Source: Rhodanobacteraceae bacterium (GTDB lineage Bacteria > Pseudomonadota > Gammaproteobacteria > Xanthomonadales > SZUA-5). From it: 64,000 nucleotides of DNA. Of this stretch, positions 26,123-34,194 are shown piece after piece. The stretch is taken from the NCBI GenBank assembly GCA_024234055.1, contig JACKOW010000007.1, positions 155,450 to 219,449 on the forward strand, in the 5' to 3' direction. The notes beneath the pieces were generated by a model. That model was not told the DNA's origin. It saw only the letters and a program-made list of their open reading frames with translations, and made no database searches. Each line of letters begins with the position of its first letter. Position 1 is the stretch's first letter. Position numbers and translations under genes: made by a program.

Positions 26123-28147
26123 ATGCCTGCACGCCCGCCGATTCCGCATACGCTGATCTCCGAGCCGCCAGTGGCCGCCAAGCCGAAGATACGCCCGTCG
26201 AAAATGGGCAAATGGCGGGCATTGGTGCTGGTGCTGGTGCACGTGCTGATCGGTCTGCACATCGCCCACTGGCTGAGCACCGGCGAATCACTGACGCCGG
26301 TGGAACCCTCGGAAGCGATGGCCTTCAGCCGCTCGTCGATCGTCAACACCGGCTTGTTGTTCTTTGCCGCCACCATTGTGCTGACCGCCATCTTTGGACG
26401 TTTCTTCTGCGGCTGGGGCTGCCATGTGCTGGCCCTGCAGGATCTTTGCCGTCACTGGATGCTGAAACTTGGCATCACCCCGCGGCCGTTGAAATCCAGG
26501 GCCCTGATGTGGGTGCCGGCGCTGGCCTTCTTCTACATGTTCCTTTGGCCTGCGCTGTATCGATGGTGGATCGGCGACAGTCTGGCCGTGCGTGGCTGGG
26601 AACTCACCACCACCGAATTCTGGGCGACTTTTCCTGGCCTGATCGTCGGCGCGCTCACCTTTCTGGTTTGCGGGTTCGCCTGCGTCTATTTTCTCGGAGC
26701 CAAAGGATTCTGCACTTATGCCTGTCCCTATGGCGCGATCTTCTCGGCCGCCGATCGGGTGGCGCCGATGCGCATTCGTGTCACCGACGCCTGCGAGAGT
26801 TGCGGCCATTGCACGGCGGTGTGCAGCTCCAACGTCCGCGTGCACGAGGAAGTCCGTGATTGGGGCATGGTGGTCTCACCCGGCTGCATGAAGTGCCAGG
26901 ACTGCGTGAGCGTCTGCCCCAAGGGCGCGTTGTATTACGGCGCCGGTCCGATTCCGTTGTTCGCCAAGCCCCGTCCCGGCCGGGTCATCAAGCCGAAGAC
27001 ACCCGCACGTTGGGGCGACGAGATCCTGCTGGTGCTGAGTTTCGCCCTCGCCTTTCTGATACTGCGGGGACTCTATGGCGCGGTGCCCTTCCTGATGGCA
27101 CTGGGATCCTCGGCGGTGGTGGCCTTTCTGGCGCTCACCGCAGCGCAACTGATTCGCCAGCCGACGCTGGAGCGCCCGGGGCTGCGGCTGAAGCGCGGTG
27201 GCACGCTGCTGCCCATGGGGCGCGTGTTTGTCGGCGTGCTGGTTCTGCTGGTGCTCTTCCTCGCGCACAGCGCCTATTTGCAGGTCCACCAGGAACTCGG
27301 AGATCGCGCCTACGCGCAGACCGAGATCCTGCGGCGGACCGTGCTGGCGACACCAGACCAGTCGCCAGCCGTCTCCGATACAGCGCGTGCCGAGATCGAA
27401 TCCGCGATACCGCATCTGCTCACGACCCAGCGCTGGGGGCTCACCGCTACGCTGGGCAATGCCGCCCGCCTGGCCTGGCTGCGGGCGCTCACCGGCAACA
27501 CCGAGGCCGCCGAGGACAGCGCCCGAGTAGCGATCGATCGCCACGAACTGCCGGGAGAGATGCACCAGTTGCTGGCGCATCTGGCCCTGGCCAAAGGCGA
27601 TGCCACGGCCGCCATCAGCGAATGGAATCTGGCCATCGAAGCCGAGCCCGACCGTCCTGAAGCCTATCTGGCCCAGGGCCTGTTCCTGGCCCGCAATGGC
27701 GATGTCGGTACCGCACAACTGGTCTTCGATCGTGGACTGGCAGCGCAGATCCCGTCGCCGGAACTCAGCTACAACGCTGGACTGGCACGCGCGCTCAGTG
27801 GCAAAACCGAGGAATCGATCACGTTTTTCGAGCACGCCCTGGCGCTCAATCCGCAGTATCTGGAAGCCAGAGAGAATCTTGCGGGCATGCTCGCCAGTCT
27901 GGGCCGCTACCCGCAGAGCGCCATGCACTACCGGATTGCCCTGACCCAGAAGCCCGGGGACATCGGTACGCGCTTGCTGCTGGCAAGAGTCCTTTTCGAG
28001 TCGGGACAGGTGGAAGACGCAAAGGCCGCGATTCGTGAAGCATTGCAGATCGACCCCAGCAACACCGAGGCACGCGCTATGCTCGACGCACTCGGCGAAC
28101 ATGATTCCGGCGGATCGCTGCCGCCCTCATCAGAACGATCGAATTGA
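26123..28147 (+). CDS. membrane polyferredoxin (NapH/FixG-like) fused to C-terminal TPR repeats
   Basis: A 674-residue protein with two halves. The N-terminal half has membrane segments near residues 33-50, 72-92, 130-150 and 185-203, the NapH/NosR-type motifs FFCGWGC (about 94) and FCTYACPYG (about 198), and two [4Fe-4S] motifs CESCGHCTAVC (about 223) and CMKCQDCVSVCP (about 254). Further membrane segments lie around 305-345 and 372-390. The rest (about 450-655) is TPR-like, with recurring ALxLNPQYLEARENL-type helices. The iron-sulfur half implies electron transfer at the inner membrane; the TPR half would dock a partner on one face. The partner is not evident. Followed 26 bases later by a secreted protein. 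Confidence 0.85.
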   Translation: MPARPPIPHTLISEPPVAAKPKIRPSKMGKWRALVLVLVHVLIGLHIAHWLSTGESLTPVEPSEAMAFSRSSIVNTGLLFFAATIVLTAIFGRFFCGWGCHVLALQDLCRHWMLKLGITPRPLKSRALMWVPALAFFYMFLWPALYRWWIGDSLAVRGWELTTTEFWATFPGLIVGALTFLVCGFACVYFLGAKGFCTYACPYGAIFSAADRVAPMRIRVTDACESCGHCTAVCSSNVRVHEEVRDWGMVVSPGCMKCQDCVSVCPKGALYYGAGPIPLFAKPRPGRVIKPKTPARWGDEILLVLSFALAFLILRGLYGAVPFLMALGSSAVVAFLALTAAQLIRQPTLERPGLRLKRGGTLLPMGRVFVGVLVLLVLFLAHSAYLQVHQELGDRAYAQTEILRRTVLATPDQSPAVSDTARAEIESAIPHLLTTQRWGLTATLGNAARLAWLRALTGNTEAAEDSARVAIDRHELPGEMHQLLAHLALAKGDATAAISEWNLAIEAEPDRPEAYLAQGLFLARNGDVGTAQLVFDRGLAAQIPSPELSYNAGLARALSGKTEESITFFEHALALNPQYLEARENLAGMLASLGRYPQSAMHYRIALTQKPGDIGTRLLLARVLFESGQVEDAKAAIREALQIDPSNTEARAMLDALGEHDSGGSLPPSSERSN

Positions 28148-28172
28148 TCGTTCCTCGGTACCGGAGCAAGCA

Positions 28173-29447
28173 ATGCACGCAAGGCTCACATCTGTTACTC
28201 GGTTTGGATTCCTGATTTTCCTGCTGGTCGCCATGACCTTGTCCGGCGCTGCCCATGCTGCACCAGCCGGGCCTGATGTGACGGTGTTCTCGCTACCCAA
28301 CATCACTAATTATGGTTCGGACAATGGTATCCGCGGCTACGCAATAGGCACCACTTCCTGCAATATCGGCGATGCTCCCTTGAACTGGTGCAACCAGAGT
28401 GGGGGCTGCGGCCTCGGCACCACTAGCGCCGACCATCCGGTGATCGCGCAGAACATGTATCGACTCAAGAACGGCCGTTTCGATCAGATTGGTGCGGGCT
28501 GGCTGAAGCACGGTTTCACCTCACTGAATCAAAACTCGTCAGGCTGCGGATCCGGAACCTGCTCCCAGCCTCCGCTGGGCGGGCGTCAGTTGGGCGTTGG
28601 CTGCACCGACCCCTACTCTTCCGGATTGAATGGCAGCTGGCCGCTGGGGCGAAAGTCGGAAGTCAATGCCACCACGGGCGTATTTCCCTACCCCTTCACC
28701 CAGGGCGGCGCCCAGTCGGTGGCGTGGAATCAGCGAGTCGCAGTGAAAGAGTCAGACATGGACTCGGCATTGAATCCAGGGGCGCGGTTCTTCGTTGAAG
28801 GCCACTACGTGGCACCCGACGATGCCCAGACTGGAAATGGGTTGAACAACGCGTCGTACCGTGAAGTCACCGTCAGCGCGGGCTCCTTCGGCCTGAACCT
28901 GCAGGGCACCACGGTACGTGAGAAAGCAGCCATCGAAGTCTGGCCCACCATCGACAACACGGTGGAATTGATCAATGTCGATGTGCCCTCGGTTCCCCCA
29001 CAGCGCTTTCACGTGGCCCGCAAAGTCACCGAAGTGACCCCCGGGCAGCTCTGGCACTACGAATACGCCATCCACAACATGAATTCGGATCGCGGCGCGG
29101 ATCAACTCTCCATCGTGTTCGCCGGCAATACCATTTTCTCGGGCGTGGGATTCAAGGACATCGATGCTCACTCCAACGAACCTTATGACACCACCGACTG
29201 GACATCCGCCACATCCGCAGACACGGTTCAGTGGACTACACCGCCATTCCCGTCGGCGCCGAACAACGCCAATGCCCTGCGCTGGGCCACGATGTACAAC
29301 TTCTGGTTTGATGCGAATCGTCCGCCCAGTGAGATCACCACGCACAACCTCAGGCTGTTCAAGGCCGGTTCGCCGGCATCCATGGCTTTCCTGGAGAACC
29401 TCAGCTTCGTCTTTGCCAACGGCTTCGAAGGCGCGAGCGGCAACTGA
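28173..29447 (+). CDS. secreted protein of unknown function with C-terminal FANGFEG motif
   Basis: The 424-residue product starts at the ATG 28173 (GGAG 8 bases upstream). A signal peptide is clear: basic MHARLTSVTRFG, hydrophobic FLIFLLVAMTLSGA, cleavage likely at AHA-AP. The mature part is rich in Gly, Asn, Ser and Thr, with several Cys pairs (TTSCNIGDAPLNWC, SGCGSGTCSQP), fitting an oxidised extracytoplasmic protein. It ends LSFVFANGFEGASGN. I recognise no catalytic domain. Its closeness to the upstream gene suggests co-transcription but no shared function is evident. Confidence 0.75.
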   Translation: MHARLTSVTRFGFLIFLLVAMTLSGAAHAAPAGPDVTVFSLPNITNYGSDNGIRGYAIGTTSCNIGDAPLNWCNQSGGCGLGTTSADHPVIAQNMYRLKNGRFDQIGAGWLKHGFTSLNQNSSGCGSGTCSQPPLGGRQLGVGCTDPYSSGLNGSWPLGRKSEVNATTGVFPYPFTQGGAQSVAWNQRVAVKESDMDSALNPGARFFVEGHYVAPDDAQTGNGLNNASYREVTVSAGSFGLNLQGTTVREKAAIEVWPTIDNTVELINVDVPSVPPQRFHVARKVTEVTPGQLWHYEYAIHNMNSDRGADQLSIVFAGNTIFSGVGFKDIDAHSNEPYDTTDWTSATSADTVQWTTPPFPSAPNNANALRWATMYNFWFDANRPPSEITTHNLRLFKAGSPASMAFLENLSFVFANGFEGASGN

Positions 29448-29477
29448 TTCGTTTCTGCCAACCGCTGTTGCCGCTAC

Positions 29478-29648
29478 CGTCATTCCCGCGAAGGCGGGAA
29501 TCCAGTTTGTTCGAGTACTGGTCAAGCCTGGATTCCCGCGCCCGCGCGCGTCCGCGGGAATGACGAATTCCAACAACGCGGCGATGACGATTTGTTTCGA
29601 GCCATGGCCCAGGCCTGGATTCCCGCGTCCGCGGGAATGACGATTCCC
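29478..29648. repeat. cluster of CGTCATTCCCGCG-type repeats (family R5)
   Basis: Three short palindromes built on GTCATTCCCGCG...CGCGGGAATGAC. Copies are at 29478-29504 (CGTCATTCCCGCGAAGGCGG), 29529-29565 and 29617-29648, the last two ending GCGGGAATGACGA. Widespread type in proteobacteria. They separate the secreted-protein gene from the efflux genes. Confidence 0.8.
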
Positions 29649-29751
29649 GCCTGCGCATGAGCGACGACTTGTCTCAGCCCCCCGCCATCACATGATCTTT
29701 TTGCAGACCTCGTCATTGTAGGTGGCTACTGACGCTGAGGTCTTGACGTCC

Positions 29752-30834
29752 ATGCTGATGCGCAACACCTGTCCCGCCGGTCTGGCGCTGGCTGTCTGCC
29801 TGGGGCTGCCGAGCTTCTCGTGGGCTCAGGATGCCGTTCCGGTGCGTGTGGTGGCTCCCGCCCAGGAAGCCGTGATCGAAAGGCGCGCGCTCAGTGGCAG
29901 CTTGAATGCACTGAATGCCGCCTCGCTGTCGCCGCGGGAATCGGGCGTGGTCGAGCGGATCACCGCCGATGCCGGGCAGGAGGTCAAGGCCGGAGACACG
30001 CTGCTGGTGCTGGATGCCACGCTGGCGCAGTTGCAGGCAGCGAGGGTCCGATCCTCCCTGGCAGAATCGAAGGTGCGGCTGGCCGAGGCCGAGCGCGTGC
30101 GCGACGAATCGGCGCAATTGGCAGACCAGCGCAACATCGCCCGTACCCAAGCGCGCGCCGCCGAAGCCGAAGCCCGGATCCAGGCAGCGGCCATGGCCAG
30201 CGCCAAGGCCGAAGCCGATCTGGCCGAAGAGCGGGTGCGCAGGCACACCCTGAAAGCGCCGTTTTCGGGGGTAATTGTTCAGCGCAACGTCGATGCGGGC
30301 GAATGGGTCGATGCGGCAACGCCGGTGTTCGAACTGGTCGACACCTCGAATCTGCGGTTCGATCTGCAGGTACCACAGGAACTGCACGGCGCCATCGCCA
30401 AGGGTGATTCGGTGCAGCTGCAGATCGACGCCTTCCCGGGTCAGAATTTTGCCGGCAGCGTGGATGCCGTGGTCCCGGTGAAGGATCCGGCTGCGCGAAC
30501 CTTTCTGGTGCGCATCGCGGTCGGCGATCCGCAATCCCGATTGCAGCCCGGCATGTCGGGTCGGGCCGAACTGGCGCTGGCTCGTCGGGCGCAGGCCTGG
30601 ACCCTGCCCCGCGATGCGCTGGTGCGCTATCCGGATGGCAGTCACGGCATCTGGATCGTCGAGACCGGTGCGAACGGCCCGGTCGCGCGTGCGCGCCAGG
30701 TCGAGTTGGGACTGGAACTGGGTGACCGTCGCGAGATCCGCGCCGGCATCAGCGGCGGCGAGCGCGTGATCGAACGCGGCAATGAACGTCTGCGCGATGG
30801 CGCGCCAGTGCGCGTGCTCAACGACGCCGGTTGA
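29752..30834 (+). CDS. RND efflux periplasmic adaptor (membrane fusion protein)
   Basis: Links an RND pump to an outer-membrane channel. The 360-residue product has a signal peptide (LALAVCLGLPSFSWAQ), a biotinyl-lipoyl half (SGVVERITADAGQEVKAGDTLLVLD in pieces), an alpha-helical hairpin rich in Ala/Glu/Arg (about 90-150), the second lipoyl half (LKAPFSGVIVQRNVDAGEWV) and beta-barrel and MP domains ending in LRDGAPV. The start is uncertain: ATG 29752 is used, and ATG 29758, TTG 29743 and GTG 29722 are in frame. It has no lipobox Cys. It is 11 bases from the pump gene. Confidence 0.9.
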   Translation: MLMRNTCPAGLALAVCLGLPSFSWAQDAVPVRVVAPAQEAVIERRALSGSLNALNAASLSPRESGVVERITADAGQEVKAGDTLLVLDATLAQLQAARVRSSLAESKVRLAEAERVRDESAQLADQRNIARTQARAAEAEARIQAAAMASAKAEADLAEERVRRHTLKAPFSGVIVQRNVDAGEWVDAATPVFELVDTSNLRFDLQVPQELHGAIAKGDSVQLQIDAFPGQNFAGSVDAVVPVKDPAARTFLVRIAVGDPQSRLQPGMSGRAELALARRAQAWTLPRDALVRYPDGSHGIWIVETGANGPVARARQVELGLELGDRREIRAGISGGERVIERGNERLRDGAPVRVLNDAG

Positions 30835-30845
30835 GGGAGGCCCCG

Positions 30846-33800
30846 ATGTTTGAAGCCATGCTTCGCCGCGGCACCCTGATGGCCGTGATCGTGCTGATCG
30901 TGGCCGTGATCGGCTTGATGGCGACCTTGCGGATCCCGGTGCAGATGATCCCGGATCTGGAGGTGCGCACCATTTCGGTGGAAACGCGCTGGCCGGGCGC
31001 CACCCCTCAGGATGTGGAAAAGGAGATCCTGGTCGAGCAGGAAGAGTATCTGCGTGCGGTGCCGAACCTGATTCGCATGGTGTCCTCGGCATCCACCGGC
31101 CGAGCCGATATCGAACTGGAATTCCCTTTCGGCACCGACATCAACCAGGCCCTGATCCGGGTCAGCAATGCGCTCAGTCAGGTGCCGGCCTACCCCGAGA
31201 ACGTGGACGAGCCGCAGCTGTCCTCCAGCTCCTTCTCCGACAACGCTTTCATGTACTTCCGGGTGGTACCGCTGGCCGGCAATCCGCTGAGCGTCGATGT
31301 CGACCTGATGCGAGATTTCGTCGATGACTTCGTCCGCACCCGGATGGAACGGGTGCCGGGCGTATCGCAGGTCTCGGTCGGCGGCGGCGCCGAGCGCCAG
31401 ATCCAGATCATTGTCGATCCGGCACGACTGGCCGAACGCGGCCTCAGTCTGCTCGATGTGCGCGAAGCGGTGCGTCAGCGCAACAGGGACGTCTCCGGGG
31501 GTGATGTCGATTCCGGCAAGCGCCGTTATCTGCTGCGCACCGTCGGTCGCTTCGAGCATGTCGACGAATTGCAGCAGCTGATCATCGACCAGCGCGGCGG
31601 CACGCTGATCCGCCTGGGCGATGTGGCCGAGGTGCGCTCGGACCATTCCGAGATCCGCCAACTGTCCTTCGCCAATGGTCAGCCTGGGCTCAGCCTGTCG
31701 GTGCGGCGCGAGAGCGGTTCCAATGTCATCGACATCAAGCAGCGCATGCTGCCGGTGATGGCCGAACTCAACCGCGACGTGCTGGCGCCAGTCGGTATGG
31801 AAATGCACCTGAGCTCCGACGACGTCCGCTATGTCGAGGATTCGCTAGCCAATGTCTGGCAGAACCTGATCATCGGCGCAGTGCTCGCTTCACTGGTGCT
31901 GTACCTGTTCCTGCGGTCCTGGTCGGGTACCTTGATCGCGGTGGTCGGTCTACCCTTGTGCACGATCGCCGCACTGATCGGCCTGCAGCTGGCCGGACGC
32001 ACGATCAATGTCATTTCCATGGCCGGCGTCGCTTTTGCCATCGGCATGACCCTGGACAACACCATCGTGGTGCTGGAGAACATCGAGCGCCTGAGGCGCA
32101 AGGGAATGTCGCGCTTCGATGCGGCGCTGGCCGGCGTGCGCGAGGTGTGGCCGGCGCTGCTGGCCTCCACGTTGACCACCGTGCTGGTGTTTGCGCCCGT
32201 GTTGTTCATCCGCCAGGAAGCCGGCCAGCTCTATTCCGACGTGGCCATCGCCATTTCGGCCGCGATCATGGCCTCGATGCTGGTGGCCATCAGCATCGTG
32301 CCGGCGCTCGCGTCCAGGCTGGGACTGGGATCCAGCGGAACGACCACCACTGGCGCCACCGATGTCGTGAGCCATTGGGTCACGGCGCTGATTGCCAGTC
32401 CGCTGCGCCGAGGCTGGACCATCGCCCTGAGCGTTGGCGTCACAGTGGTTGCCGCCTGGTGGTTGACGCCTGCGGCCGAGTACCTGCCCGAGGGCGAGGA
32501 GCCGAAGACCTTCTCGGTGATGAATGCCCCGCCCGGCTACAGCCTGCAGGAAATGGCCAGTATCGGAGCCGAAGTCCAGGCCGAATTGCTGCCCTATCTG
32601 AGCCAGGAGCCCGACGCCTACGCCCGCGGCGAGAGCGCGGTGCCGAGCATCCGCACGCTGAATCTGAACATCTCCGCAGGTTCATTGAGGATCATCTCCG
32701 AGAGCCAGGTTCCGGGCGAGATCGATGCCCTGATGGATGCCATCGACCAGCGCTTCCGCGCCTATCCGGGCATGCGTGCCTTTTCCTCGCGCGGCTCGAT
32801 CATCTCCAGCAACGATGGCGGCACGCGCAGCGTCAATCTGGATATTTCCGGGCCGGATCTCACCCAGATCTACGCTGTGGCCGAAGCCGCGTACCGACGG
32901 GCCGAATCGGCTTTCGATGGCGCCCGCATCGGCTCCTCACCCTCGAATCTGGTGCTGGGCCAGCCGCTCCTGCAACTGCGTCCCAACTGGGACCGCATGG
33001 CCGAACTCGGCATGAGTCCGCAGGGGCTGGGTTTTGCGGTGGCGGCGCTGAGCGACGGCGCCTTTGTCGACGAGTTCTTCCTCGACAACGACAAGATCGA
33101 TATCTACCTCTATGGCCCCTCCGGCAGCGCGCAGTCGCTGGCCGCGGTGCCCGATCTGCCGATCTACACGCCCAGCGGGGCGGTACTGCCGCTGCGGGCG
33201 CTGGTCGAAATCGTGGAAACCGTGGACACGGAAACCCTGCGCCGGGTCAATGGTCGGCGCACGGTCACGCTCAACATCGTGCCGCCGCGTTCGGTGCCGC
33301 TGGAAACCGCCGTGGAAACCGTGCGCACCGAGGTCGTCCAGGCGCTGCAGGCCGACGGTCTGGTGCCACCCGGCATCAGCATCGATTTCTCCGGCGCCAG
33401 CGATCAGCTCGATGCCACCCGCGAGGCCTTGTCGAGCAATTTCCTGGTCGCCGTGGCGCTGTGCTACCTGATTCTGGTGGCCATCTTCGTGCACTGGGGC
33501 TATCCGCTGCTGATCTTGACCACGGTGCCGCTGGGCGTGGCCGGCGGCATCATCGGTCTGGCCTTGATGAATCTGTTCGTGCGCCAACCCTTCGACATGA
33601 TCACCATGCTGGGCTTCCTGATTCTGGTTGGTACCGTGGTCAACAATCCCATCCTGGTGGTCGATCAAGCCCTGCGCAATTTGCGCGAATCCGGGGCCAA
33701 TGCCGTCGAGGCGGTGACCCAGGCAGTGCAGGCGCGGATTCGGCCGATGTTGATGTCGACCACCACCACGCTATTCGGCCTGGCGCCCCTGGTATTCATT

Positions 33801-33935
33801 CCCGGCGCCGGCGTCGAGCTCTACCGCGGCGTCGGTGCCATCGTGCTGTTTGGATTGCTGTTCAGCCTTCTGGTGTCACTGAGCTTCCTGCCGGCCCTGC
33901 TGACCAGCGTGCTCGGCCGGCGTCGAAGGTCGTAG
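30846..33935 (+). CDS. RND-family efflux permease
   Basis: Proton-driven inner-membrane pump of 1029 residues with the classic two-fold repeat: a first membrane helix (LMAVIVLIVAVIGLMATL), a large periplasmic loop, helices 2-6, and a second copy. The proton-relay region of helix 4 reads GMTLDNTIVVLENIERLRRKG, with one Asp followed by Asn where AcrB has two Asp; the helix 10 equivalent is VGTVVNNPILVVDQ, lacking the AcrB Lys. So it belongs to an RND branch distinct from AcrB. The start ATG 30846 has GGGAGG 5 bases upstream. No outer-membrane channel gene is adjacent. Confidence 0.93.
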   Translation: MFEAMLRRGTLMAVIVLIVAVIGLMATLRIPVQMIPDLEVRTISVETRWPGATPQDVEKEILVEQEEYLRAVPNLIRMVSSASTGRADIELEFPFGTDINQALIRVSNALSQVPAYPENVDEPQLSSSSFSDNAFMYFRVVPLAGNPLSVDVDLMRDFVDDFVRTRMERVPGVSQVSVGGGAERQIQIIVDPARLAERGLSLLDVREAVRQRNRDVSGGDVDSGKRRYLLRTVGRFEHVDELQQLIIDQRGGTLIRLGDVAEVRSDHSEIRQLSFANGQPGLSLSVRRESGSNVIDIKQRMLPVMAELNRDVLAPVGMEMHLSSDDVRYVEDSLANVWQNLIIGAVLASLVLYLFLRSWSGTLIAVVGLPLCTIAALIGLQLAGRTINVISMAGVAFAIGMTLDNTIVVLENIERLRRKGMSRFDAALAGVREVWPALLASTLTTVLVFAPVLFIRQEAGQLYSDVAIAISAAIMASMLVAISIVPALASRLGLGSSGTTTTGATDVVSHWVTALIASPLRRGWTIALSVGVTVVAAWWLTPAAEYLPEGEEPKTFSVMNAPPGYSLQEMASIGAEVQAELLPYLSQEPDAYARGESAVPSIRTLNLNISAGSLRIISESQVPGEIDALMDAIDQRFRAYPGMRAFSSRGSIISSNDGGTRSVNLDISGPDLTQIYAVAEAAYRRAESAFDGARIGSSPSNLVLGQPLLQLRPNWDRMAELGMSPQGLGFAVAALSDGAFVDEFFLDNDKIDIYLYGPSGSAQSLAAVPDLPIYTPSGAVLPLRALVEIVETVDTETLRRVNGRRTVTLNIVPPRSVPLETAVETVRTEVVQALQADGLVPPGISIDFSGASDQLDATREALSSNFLVAVALCYLILVAIFVHWGYPLLILTTVPLGVAGGIIGLALMNLFVRQPFDMITMLGFLILVGTVVNNPILVVDQALRNLRESGANAVEAVTQAVQARIRPMLMSTTTTLFGLAPLVFIPGAGVELYRGVGAIVLFGLLFSLLVSLSFLPALLTSVLGRRRRS

Positions 33936-33989
33936 GCCAATGGCGCCTTTGTGGTTCACGTAGGCCCGCAGCGCAGCAGACCCGGCCTT

Positions 33990-34190
33990 GGTAGCCCGAA
34001 CTGCGCGCAGCGCTGTCCGGGTGGTGACGCGGAGGAGCCCCGCTGAGCCGCTGCGCGGCACAACGGGCTACATGGGGCGGCCCCCCCGTTGCGGGTTGTC
34101 GGTGGTTGGAAAGAACCGCAGCCGTTGTAGCCCGAAAGCGCGCAGCGCTGTCCGGGCGGTGACGCGGAAGCCCCCGGTGAGTGGCTGCGC
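33990..34190. repeat. two R4 palindromes downstream of the RND gene
   Basis: Copies at 33990-34074 (GTAGCCCGAACTGCGCGCAG to GCACAACGGGCTACA) and 34124-34190 (TTGTAGCCCGAAAGCGCGCA onward; the far arm is incomplete). They fill the gap between the convergent RND gene and the oxidoreductase cluster. Nothing else is visible in 33936-34194. Confidence 0.75.
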
Positions 34191-34194
34191 TGCA

